Assembly (NCBI GenBank): GCA_964586655.1
Contig: CAZPGY010000006.1
Coordinates: 62,001 to 126,000 of the forward strand
DNA: 64,000 nt
Reading direction: 5' to 3'
Source: JAJYSO01 sp964586655
Lineage (GTDB): Bacteria > Bacteroidota > Bacteroidia > Flavobacteriales > Flavobacteriaceae
The translations under genes and the position numbers were made by a program. Every line of letters begins with the position of its first letter. Positions within the stretch are counted from its first letter, which is position 1. Below the pieces are notes generated by a model that worked only from the letters and a program-made list of their open reading frames with translations, did no database searches and was not told where the DNA came from. Below are positions 24,528-31,715 of this stretch, in pieces.

Positions 24528-25254
24528 GACTAATTTTTTTAAGGGTTAAATGAAATTCTCCCGCATCCACCTGTTGTTGAATTTGTTTATACGCCTCCAA
24601 GGAAACCGCTTTAAATTGAAGTTTGTCTCCCGGTCGAAAAACAGAAGGTGGATTTTTAAAAGGATCAAAAAATGAGACGGGACAATTCCCAATAATCTGC
24701 CATCCGCCGGGGGAGGTTTTGGGGTAAATTCCGGTCTGATTTTCGGCCAATCCAACCGCCCCTTTTTCGACCCGCAAACGCGGTTCCTTTTTACGAGAAA
24801 TTTTAAGCCGATTATCCAATCCGCCGAGGTATAAAAAACCCGGTAAAAATCCGATAAAATAAATGGTGTAAACCGGAGCGGTATGCAAATCGATTATCGC
24901 TTCTTTTGACAAGTTTTTTTGTCGGGCAACCGCTTCCAAATCCACTCCCAATTCATCAGCATAACAAACCGGAAGGGTGTATAAATTAACCCCTAACTTT
25001 GGGGGCACTTCTACTGTCGAAATTAAGTCTATAATCCGCTTTTTTTGATCATAGAAATTATTTATAGTGTATGTGTATTTTATTATTAATGAGCTATATG
25101 TATTGTTTATCTCAAGTATTGGTTTAGGTGTATTTTTTTGTATTGATTTTTTGACCTCAAGGATAAAATAGAGCAAATTCTCTTCAATTTCTTGGGGCCA
25201 GGAAACCAAAATTGCCCGCTCTCCCATCAAACTTATTTGTGGATTTTTTATCAT
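24517..25254 (-). CDS. pxpB: 5-oxoprolinase subunit B (KipI family)
   Basis: About 245 aa from the ATG at 25254, which overlaps the pxpA stop as ATGA. An upstream in-frame start at 25338 would only add residues read from inside pxpA. Family blocks are LPVCYADELGVDLEAVA, PVYTIYFIGFLPGFLYLGG, EKGAVGLAENQTGIYPKTSPGGWQIIG and FRPGDKLQF. It is the partner subunit of PxpC in ATP-dependent 5-oxoprolinase. The stretch from 25050 to 25150 is noticeably AT-rich compared with neighbouring sequence. Coupled to pxpC by an 11-base overlap. Confidence 0.94.
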   Translation of the reverse strand: MIKNPQISLMGERAILVSWPQEIEENLLYFILEVKKSIQKNTPKPILEINNTYSSLIIKYTYTINNFYDQKKRIIDLISTVEVPPKLGVNLYTLPVCYADELGVDLEAVARQKNLSKEAIIDLHTAPVYTIYFIGFLPGFLYLGGLDNRLKISRKKEPRLRVEKGAVGLAENQTGIYPKTSPGGWQIIGNCPVSFFDPFKNPPSVFRPGDKLQFKAVSLEAYKQIQQQVDAGEFHLTLKKISHER

Positions 25255-25982
25255 AAAATTTCTATCTTTCTCCGAGTCAATTCTGTGGCTAAATATCTTA
25301 AAATTTCTACAGAATTTTGAGTGTCGCCGTGCAGACAAATCGTATCAAAATCAGCCGTCAAAATCGTGCCGTCCACCGCATTGATTTCTCCCTTTTTTGC
25401 GACTGTTAAAACCCGTTTTAAAACCTGTTCTTTTTCTGTCAAAACGGCTTCATTTTTTTGCCGAGATACCAATTTAAAATCAGCCGTGTAATTTCGATCG
25501 GCAAAACCTTCTTTCCAGGTCTTTATTTTTCCTGCAGCCATTTTTTCGACAACCGATTCCGGAGGCACAAATAAGATTAAATCTTCGTCAATTTCCAAAA
25601 CCGTATCGATAACCAGCCGAGCTTTTGAGCTATCTCGAGCAATTTCATTATACAGATATCCATGAGGCTTTACATGATGGAGCTGCTCCCCTGCGGCCTC
25701 CACTATCTGCTTCAACCCCTCAATCTGCGATTTCAAAGCCATTTTTAAAGCCCCATCGGAGAGTTTCATTGGCCGCCGGCCAAAATTTGCCTTATCCGGA
25801 TAAGAAGGATGTGCCCCTATCTTTACACCGTTATTTAAAGCCAAATTGACGGTTTTCAGCATTGTTTCCGCATCTCCAAAATGCCCGCCACAGGCAATGT
25901 TACAAGCCGAAATATGCAACATCAGCCGATCGTCATATCCACCGCCTTCCCCCAGGTCACAATTGAGATTGATTGTTGTCAT
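25251..25982 (-). CDS. pxpA: 5-oxoprolinase subunit A (LamB/YcsF family)
   Basis: 243 aa. The N-terminus INLNCDLGEGGG and SACNIACGGHFGDAETM match the LamB/YcsF metal-dependent hydrolase-like fold, followed by GAHPSYPDKANFGRRPM, VKPHGYLYNEIARD and ICLHGDTQNSVEI. It is the first gene of the pxpABC operon and overlaps pxpB by four bases (ATGA). The operon lets the cell recycle 5-oxoproline, which forms spontaneously from glutamine and is also released from N-terminal pyroglutamate peptides. Confidence 0.95.
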   Translation of the reverse strand: MTTINLNCDLGEGGGYDDRLMLHISACNIACGGHFGDAETMLKTVNLALNNGVKIGAHPSYPDKANFGRRPMKLSDGALKMALKSQIEGLKQIVEAAGEQLHHVKPHGYLYNEIARDSSKARLVIDTVLEIDEDLILFVPPESVVEKMAAGKIKTWKEGFADRNYTADFKLVSRQKNEAVLTEKEQVLKRVLTVAKKGEINAVDGTILTADFDTICLHGDTQNSVEILRYLATELTRRKIEIL

Positions 25983-26112
25983 AATTATCCTATTCTTTTT
26001 TCGTTTCGGAAAAGATACTAAATGACAAAGGAATCTTCCGACACTACCGAAAAGTATTTTTGGAATTATTGAAAATATAACAACACCTTCAACGGGGACT
26101 TCCTAAAAAATT
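25983..26112. other. Upstream region of pxpA
   Basis: First part of the 524-base gap up to the DUF2891 gene. It should contain the pxpA promoter on the minus strand, but no clear TAnnTTTG was picked out. The rest of the gap is the element at 26113-26440. Confidence 0.4.
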
Positions 26113-26440
26113 AAACCACTATGGACTAAAGTCCAATTTTAAAGTAGCCACGAATTACACAAATTCACACGAATTGTTTTGTGAAAATTCATGTCATACC
26201 AAAATGAAATATTAATTAGTCCAATATTTATGTCTAAATTCCAAATCTCTTCGTTAATCCCGCACGTGCGGGACGTCATAGCTATGGCTATGCCTGCGTT
26301 TTTTGCCTTGACCTTTGAAATTTATCCTATAAATCTTTAAACCAATTTATAAATCACTTTGGTATCATTTGTAGTTTAAAATTTTTAGAAACCAAAGTTG
26401 ACGCACTAAAAGTGCATAGTTTTAAACTGTATTTGAGACC
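26113..26440 (-). repeat. Family-G element interrupted by a family-B element
   Basis: Read on the minus strand it matches 63489-63646: CTCAAATACAGTTTAAAACT, TATGCACTTTTAGTGC, TCAACTTTGGTTTC, GAATTTTCACAAAACAATTC, GTGTGAATTTGTGTAATTCG and TAAAATTGGACTTTAGTCC. The copy at 63489 is continuous, whereas here 170 bases (26196-26365) are inserted in the middle. Its edges resemble inverted GGACT-type ends. It is non-coding. Confidence 0.75.
26196..26365. repeat. Family-B element, complete copy (170 bases) nested in family G
   Basis: Begins ATACCAAAATGAAATATT and ends TATAAATCACTTTGGTAT, inverted repeats that extend imperfectly for about 25-30 bases. The interior contains the perfect palindrome CCCGCACGTGCGGG, then ACGTCATAGCTATGGCTATG, then TTTTTTGCCTTGACCTTTGA. 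Ends are fixed by comparison with the uninterrupted G copy near 63560. No coding capacity: a MITE-like or hairpin element that would need a transposase from elsewhere. Confidence 0.85.
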
Positions 26441-26506
26441 AATAAAGCTTAACGAATTATCACAAGACCTCTAAAAATCAGGCTGTTATCAATCAAAACG
26501 CTCATT

Positions 26507-27658
26507 TTATGGGAGCGTTCTTCGGTTCAAGGCATAAATAGCAAAACTACCCAACCAGTGACTCCCCATATAGGAGTCTTTGTGGAGAATATGCTCAAAG
26601 GAATGCTGAAAATGCTTGTCTCCTACTCTTTTGAGATGCTTCAATCGTTCAAAGGAATTGGCCAAATCATAAAACACCCAGGCACGACTAAAATTCAATC
26701 CATCTAAGTGGACCAACTTCCCATCACCACGGTCGGTGACTTGCCCTACCTGTAATTTAAAATCAGAATCGAAAAGCCGGGGCATAAAGCCTCCTAACCA
26801 ATCTATAAACTTTTCCTCGGGCAAGACCCGCTGCATAATGTTGACTTCTTCCAAACAAGGAGATAAAAAACTAAATCCGCCGGGTTCATAGGCAATAGGA
26901 CAGTTTTTATCGGCTCCGTAAAAATCTTTGGCGCGGGAGACAATCAATTCTTTGAGCGCTCGATCTCCCACAGCTTGGGCATAATCATAGGCAAAAACAA
27001 GTGCAAAAGCCGTGTTTTCATGCTGCCCCACCCGAAGCGGACGAGTCAGTTTGGGGAGAAAATCTTTTAGGTATTTTACGATCAAATCGGTAAGCGGCTG
27101 AAGATGGGTCTCGAGCGTATCGGCCATCGGGCTGTCCCAAGTATGTAATTCTTCTGCCAATTTGAGCAACCAAGCCCAACCATAGGTGCGTTCATAACTG
27201 TCATCACTTTTAAAATAAGCCACCTCTTGAGCTATGTTTTCAGGAGAAAGATGTGCTTTTAATTTGGCTTTAATTTGCGCTGCTTTTTCCAATTCGGGAT
27301 GGCTTTTTAATAAGCTGACCAGCGACCAATGCCCGTGCACACTCGAATGCCAATCAAAACAACCATAAAACGCCGGATGGAGTTCTTTCGGACGAGCCAA
27401 TTCATCTGTTGAATGCAACACCTGTCCCAATTTATTGGGAAACTCCTTACTCAAACAATGTAAAGGAAGTGCCGCCAACTTATTGGCATTTTCAAGGGAT
27501 AGTTCCGGTATTTTAACCTCTTTTTTCTTGGTCATAAAACTATCTTTTGGTCCTGATTTTTGATCCGATTGAGGAATTGTCTTTTGTCCCGTTTCCTTAC
27601 AGGCAAAAAACAAGAACAATAAACATAAAGAAAAGAGTTTGGTTTTCATAGAAATCAT
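26507..27658 (-). CDS. DUF2891 family lipoprotein
   Basis: 383 aa. The signal segment MISMKTKLFSLCLLFLFFAC has a lipobox-like Cys20, so the protein is likely lipid-anchored. The DUF2891 signature blocks are HPAFYGCFDWHSSVHGHW, ERTYGWAWLLKLAEEL, GQHENTAFALVFAYDYA, YEPGGFSFLSPCLEE, HLDGLNFSRAWVFYDLA and SHWLGSFAIYAL. Many aromatic and His/Glu residues line an alpha/alpha-barrel-like fold similar to glycan-active enzymes, but no activity is established for the family. It is transcribed away from pxpA's side, with a nested repeat element lying between the two genes. The N-terminal 45 residues after the Cys are a low-complexity linker. Confidence 0.88.
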   Translation of the reverse strand: MISMKTKLFSLCLLFLFFACKETGQKTIPQSDQKSGPKDSFMTKKKEVKIPELSLENANKLAALPLHCLSKEFPNKLGQVLHSTDELARPKELHPAFYGCFDWHSSVHGHWSLVSLLKSHPELEKAAQIKAKLKAHLSPENIAQEVAYFKSDDSYERTYGWAWLLKLAEELHTWDSPMADTLETHLQPLTDLIVKYLKDFLPKLTRPLRVGQHENTAFALVFAYDYAQAVGDRALKELIVSRAKDFYGADKNCPIAYEPGGFSFLSPCLEEVNIMQRVLPEEKFIDWLGGFMPRLFDSDFKLQVGQVTDRGDGKLVHLDGLNFSRAWVFYDLANSFERLKHLKRVGDKHFQHSFEHILHKDSYMGSHWLGSFAIYALNRRTLP

Positions 27659-27784
27659 TTAAACTTGCTAAAGACGGATTCCTTATGGTCCTTTCTTAGC
27701 TTTTTCAATTCTTAAAAATATGAATTATTACAAAAAGAATACCTTTGTATCTCATTTTATTAATCGAGATCAAAAAAAAAGAAG

Positions 27785-28900
27785 ATGAGCAAAACAGCCA
27801 ACCTTAAACATGTCATCAGTTTACTTTTGCTTTTTGCCATAACCCCGCTCCATGCCCAGCACAAAAAATTGGACACCACCAATTACTTCGATTATTACAA
27901 AACCGTTAATCGGGCCGAAAAATTATTTTTCATGAAAGGCAAAACAGACCGTGCCTTAAAGCTTTACGACAAAGCTTTCAAGGCTTATGATTTTGTTTTT
28001 GTCACCGATTTAATAGAGGCTGCACAAATTGCCCATTTCAAGCAACGCCCTTTTAAGAAGTATCTCAAACGAGGGTTTCAATTTGGACTAAAATTTGAAC
28101 ACCTGAAAAATTATCCGATTTTTAAACCAGATTTAGAAAAGATTAAAGCAGATAAAGCCCTGAGAATTGCTTTTAAAAAAGGTCGAGAAAAATATTTGGC
28201 CAAAATTGATTTTCATTATTTGAGTTGGTTATATAAGCTCTATTTAAAAGATCAGATTGATAAGCGACAACGGAATTACCACAGCGTTATAAAACGAACC
28301 CAAAAGCAGATCAAACACAAAATTATAGAAAAAGGATTTCCGGGGGAATGGATTATTGGAGTTCCCGATTCCACCATATTTGCCGAGCATGGAATTCATC
28401 AGCTTGATATTCGAGAACAAAAGAAAAAATTTGGAGATCAGTTGTGGTATGTTCACACTAAAGACAAGGCTCTTTCCCCTACTAATATTCTTGTTTTATT
28501 AATCCACACCCCTTGCCCCTATGGGGAGCTAAAAAAATTGCTATGGGAAGAAATGAAAAAAGGGCACCTTTATCCCCGTAGCATCGGCATGCTGTATGAC
28601 AAAGGAAATTCTTTTACCAAAAATTATGACGTAACGCATCTTTGTCATCAAAAAAAATCAAAAAATAATGCTTATTTCAGGCTAAATGCTTTTACAAGAT
28701 ATCCGGAAATAACCGAAGAGAACCTAAAAAAAACTGATTCCCTAAGGAAAGCATTCTATATTGTCCCCTATGAAGTTGACCTTAAGAAAAAAGAATTTCA
28801 AAAGAAATATGGATTCAGACTCTTCCCGAGATACTTCGAACCGCTGCAAAAATCAGAGCCCTACAGCAATTTAGTTGAAAAGTATTATAAAAAAGATTAA
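27785..28900 (+). CDS. Secreted protein of unknown function
   Basis: 371 aa. The signal peptide (residues about 1-25) ends PLHAQHKK. A TPR-like helical segment may be present early (NRAEKLFFMKGKTDRALKLYDKAF). The rest is strongly basic with alternating Lys/aromatic residues (FKQRPFKKYLKRGFQFGLKFEHL). The central part mentions no catalytic signature, although LVLLIHTPCPYGELKKLLWEEMKKGHL and RSIGMLYDKGN look conserved. I do not recognise the family. It is divergent from the DUF2891 lipoprotein gene and upstream of the small GldL-like gene. Confidence 0.75.
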   Translation: MSKTANLKHVISLLLLFAITPLHAQHKKLDTTNYFDYYKTVNRAEKLFFMKGKTDRALKLYDKAFKAYDFVFVTDLIEAAQIAHFKQRPFKKYLKRGFQFGLKFEHLKNYPIFKPDLEKIKADKALRIAFKKGREKYLAKIDFHYLSWLYKLYLKDQIDKRQRNYHSVIKRTQKQIKHKIIEKGFPGEWIIGVPDSTIFAEHGIHQLDIREQKKKFGDQLWYVHTKDKALSPTNILVLLIHTPCPYGELKKLLWEEMKKGHLYPRSIGMLYDKGNSFTKNYDVTHLCHQKKSKNNAYFRLNAFTRYPEITEENLKKTDSLRKAFYIVPYEVDLKKKEFQKKYGFRLFPRYFEPLQKSEPYSNLVEKYYKKD

Positions 28901-28992
28901 ATTGTTTCTCCGCCTTATCACTTTCAAAAAAAAACGACAATCCTATGGGAATAATTACAAAAAATATTATATTGCCGTTAAAGTTTTTTCAA

Positions 28993-29190
28993 ATGAAAAA
29001 GTTAGTCTTTATTTCCGGCCCTCTATTTTTTGCTACAATCGTCATAGGAGCCTTATTTAAAATCATGCATTGGGAATATGCCGGTATCCTTTTGATGGTG
29101 GGTTTATTTGGAATGGTGCTGATTTTTATTCCTGCTTTAGCCAAGGTTTTATTTGACCATGTCAATAAAAACCACAGCTCAAAAAACTAA
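28993..29190 (+). CDS. Small membrane protein with GldL-like N-terminal motif
   Basis: About 65 aa from the ATG at 28993 (MKKLVFISG); an upstream ATG at 28945 would add 16 residues. Two hydrophobic segments flank GALFKIMHWEYAGILLMVGL, which closely resembles the start of GldL, the T9SS/gliding motor protein (IGALFKIMHW). It is far shorter than GldL and lacks its periplasmic part. It lies downstream of the unknown secreted protein and may share its message. A role as a motor protein is not supported; it may simply use the same membrane hairpin. Confidence 0.6.
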   Translation: MKKLVFISGPLFFATIVIGALFKIMHWEYAGILLMVGLFGMVLIFIPALAKVLFDHVNKNHSSKN

Positions 29191-29241
29191 GCGGCATTCA
29201 ATTCGTAACATTAACTAAGCCCTTTCCATAACTCGTCGTTT

Positions 29242-30780
29242 TTATCCCAACCAGCCGTCTCGGTCTAAACTGCGGTATTGAATGGCCTCGCTAATATGAC
29301 TCCCATTAATCTGTTTGGCTCCTTCGAGGTCAGCAATGGTGCGAGATACTTTTAAGATGCGATCATAGGCTCGTGCAGAAAGGTTCAAACGCTCCATAGC
29401 CGTTTTCAACAGGGTTTTAGAATTTTCATCCAATCGGCAAAACTTGCGAATTTGCTTGACATCCATCTGCGCATTGTAATGGATGTTTTCATACTCGGCA
29501 TAGCGTTTTGTTTGAATTTCTCGAGCAGCAGTCACTCGTTTTCGTATGGCTTCGCTTTTTTCTCCTCGGCGTTCATCGCTGAGCTTATCAAAAGGAACCG
29601 GGGTTACTTCAATATGAATATCGATGCGATCGAGTAAGGGACCACTGATTTTTCCCAAATAACGTTGAATTTCTGCCGGAGAAGACGTCCGTGGAGCATC
29701 GGGATCATTAAAATATCCACTCGGACTCGGGTTCATACTGGCTACCAACATAAAACTCGACGGATAGGTAACCGTAAACCTGGCCCGAGATATTGTGACT
29801 TCCCGATCTTCTAAGGGCTGTCGCATCACTTCCAAAACCGTACGTTTAAATTCGGGCAACTCATCCAAAAACAAAATTCCGTTGTGGGCCATAGAAATCT
29901 CTCCGGGCTGCGGATAAGTCCCTCCCCCCACCAATGCTACATCTGAAATGGTGTGGTGCGGACTTCGAAAAGGACGCTGGGCCATCAATCCTGTGTTGTT
30001 TTTGATTTTTCCAACCACACTATGGATTTTAGTAGTTTCTAAAGCTTCGTGTAAAGTCATGGGCGGCAAAATGGTAGGAAGCCGCTTGGCCAACATTGTT
30101 TTTCCCGATCCGGGCGGACCAATCAAAATAATATTGTGCCCTCCGGCAGCGGCAATTTCCATACAGCGTTTGATGGATTCTTGCCCTTTGACATCTGCAA
30201 AATCATAGGCCGGATTTTGCAGATTTTCATAAAATTGTTTGCGGGTGTCAACCACCGTTCGCTCCAGCGCTTCCCCTTTATCAAAAAAATTAATGACCTC
30301 CATAATATTTTTGATTCCATAAACCTCAAGCCCATCGACAATGGCTGCTTCTTCGGCATTCTGAAAAGGCAATATAAATCCTTTGAACCCTTCCTCTTTA
30401 GCCTTTATCGCAATGGGTAAAGCGCCTTTAATGGGCTGTAAACTGCCGTCAAGGGAAAGCTCACCCATGATTAAATAATCTCCTATGTTTTCAGCTTTAA
30501 TTTGAGCAGAAGCTGCCAAAATCCCCAGGGCCAGCGTCAGGTCATAAGCCGATCCTTCTTTGTGCATATCGGCCGGTGCCATATTAAGCGTAATCTTCTT
30601 TCCGGGGAGATGGTAAGCATTGTTTTGTAAAGCCGCAGCAATGCGAAAACTACTTTCTTTTATCGCATTGTCAGGCAAGCCCACCAAGTGATAGCCAATT
30701 CCGGTTACGATATTGACCTCTACGGTAATGGTGGTTGCTTCTACACCAAAAACGGCACTTCCATAGACCTTGACTAACAT
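29242..30780 (-). CDS. comM: YifB/ComM family Mg-chelatase-like AAA+ ATPase
   Basis: 512 aa. An N-terminal Lon-like/ChlI domain (MLVKVYGSAVFGVEA, VGLPDNAIKES, MAPADMHKEGSAYDL) is followed by an AAA+ module: Walker A GPPGSGKTMLAKRLP near residue 220, Walker B GILFLDELPEF, and the helix insert VLEVMRQPLEDREVTISR. The C-terminal Mg-chelatase-like part contains LSARAYDRILKVSRTIADLEG. In competent bacteria ComM is a branch-migration helicase that helps integrate imported DNA. No other competence gene is seen here. Confidence 0.95.
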   Translation of the reverse strand: MLVKVYGSAVFGVEATTITVEVNIVTGIGYHLVGLPDNAIKESSFRIAAALQNNAYHLPGKKITLNMAPADMHKEGSAYDLTLALGILAASAQIKAENIGDYLIMGELSLDGSLQPIKGALPIAIKAKEEGFKGFILPFQNAEEAAIVDGLEVYGIKNIMEVINFFDKGEALERTVVDTRKQFYENLQNPAYDFADVKGQESIKRCMEIAAAGGHNIILIGPPGSGKTMLAKRLPTILPPMTLHEALETTKIHSVVGKIKNNTGLMAQRPFRSPHHTISDVALVGGGTYPQPGEISMAHNGILFLDELPEFKRTVLEVMRQPLEDREVTISRARFTVTYPSSFMLVASMNPSPSGYFNDPDAPRTSSPAEIQRYLGKISGPLLDRIDIHIEVTPVPFDKLSDERRGEKSEAIRKRVTAAREIQTKRYAEYENIHYNAQMDVKQIRKFCRLDENSKTLLKTAMERLNLSARAYDRILKVSRTIADLEGAKQINGSHISEAIQYRSLDRDGWLG

Positions 30781-30924
30781 GCTCTTAATTTTTTCTTAAA
30801 AATAATAAAATATTCCTATTCCTCCTTAAAGTCATGAAAATATTTTTAGAAGCAGGTTGTTTTTGTTCTCAAATAAAATATATAAAGTGTATCTTTCGCC
30901 TGAACTTTAAATCCATAAATTACT

Positions 30925-31506
30925 ATGAACAAAACACGTTTTTTTACCCTCTTGTTGACCGTTTCTATTTTGTCGACAAGTTGCTTAGGGTCCTTTTCAG
31001 CTTTTAACAATCTCAAAGACTGGAACAGCCAAGTCACAGACAACAGATTTGTTAACAACTTAATTTTCTGGGGATTAAACATCATCCCGGTATATGAGCT
31101 TTTCTTTGTGGGCGATGTAATCATCTTCAATGTTATTGAATTTTGGTCCGGTTCTAATCCGCTCTCTATGACGGAAGGTGAAGTAGAAACACAAACCCTT
31201 GTCAAAAACGGCAACACCTACAAAATGATTGCCACTAAGAATCAAATGACAATCAAAGTGATTGACGGAAAAGACAAAGGAAATGCAGTAGAGTTATTCT
31301 ACCTCCCGGAAGAAAAATCATGGAATGCCAAAACACAAGATGGTCAAGAAATCCAACTTTCTTCCATGCATGATGGTTTCTACTATGTATATCTTCCGGA
31401 TGGTCAACGCGTACAAATGGACATTACCACTTCACAACAAGAAGGAATGGCCATTATCAATTCTAAACTCGAAAACACTCATAAATACTATGCGGTGACC
31501 CCATAA
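30925..31506 (+). CDS. DUF3332 family lipoprotein
   Basis: 193 aa. The signal segment MNKTRFFTLLLTVSILSTSC has the lipobox Cys20. The DUF3332 block follows: LGSFSAFNNLKDWNSQVTDN, then FVNNLIFWGLNIIPVYELFF, then GDVIIFNVIEFWSGSNPLS. The predicted membrane-associated helix pair and Trp-rich segments are typical. The C-terminal half is beta-rich (YLPDGQRVQMDITTSQQEG). Function is unknown. It is divergent from comM with 144 bases between starts, and ends before a strong terminator. Confidence 0.88.
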   Translation: MNKTRFFTLLLTVSILSTSCLGSFSAFNNLKDWNSQVTDNRFVNNLIFWGLNIIPVYELFFVGDVIIFNVIEFWSGSNPLSMTEGEVETQTLVKNGNTYKMIATKNQMTIKVIDGKDKGNAVELFYLPEEKSWNAKTQDGQEIQLSSMHDGFYYVYLPDGQRVQMDITTSQQEGMAIINSKLENTHKYYAVTP

Positions 31507-31562
31507 AAACTGTATCTATCCCAAATATCGGACTACTCTGCGGTTTGGGGTATGATCTTCTT

Positions 31563-31597
31563 AAAAAAACGGGAGCACACCAGTTCCCGTTTTTTTA
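31563..31597 (+). terminator. Rho-independent terminator after the DUF3332 gene
   Basis: Seven A plus CGGGA pairs with TCCCG plus seven T around a ten-base loop. It lies 57 bases past the stop codon and can also act on the minus strand. Confidence 0.85.
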
Positions 31598-31715
31598 TTA
31601 TTTCATCGGCGCTTCTTCTTGAATCGCCTTGCAATGTTTATAACTCTTCCTTTGTTATTCTTCCAAACTTATAAGATTGCTTATTTTTACCGCTATAAAA
31701 TAAAATCCACCTATT

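Noticed and set aside
25255..25338. Extension of PxpB upstream of 25254
   Set aside because: The added residues are read from inside pxpA in another frame; ATG 25254 overlaps the pxpA stop as ATGA, the normal coupled arrangement.
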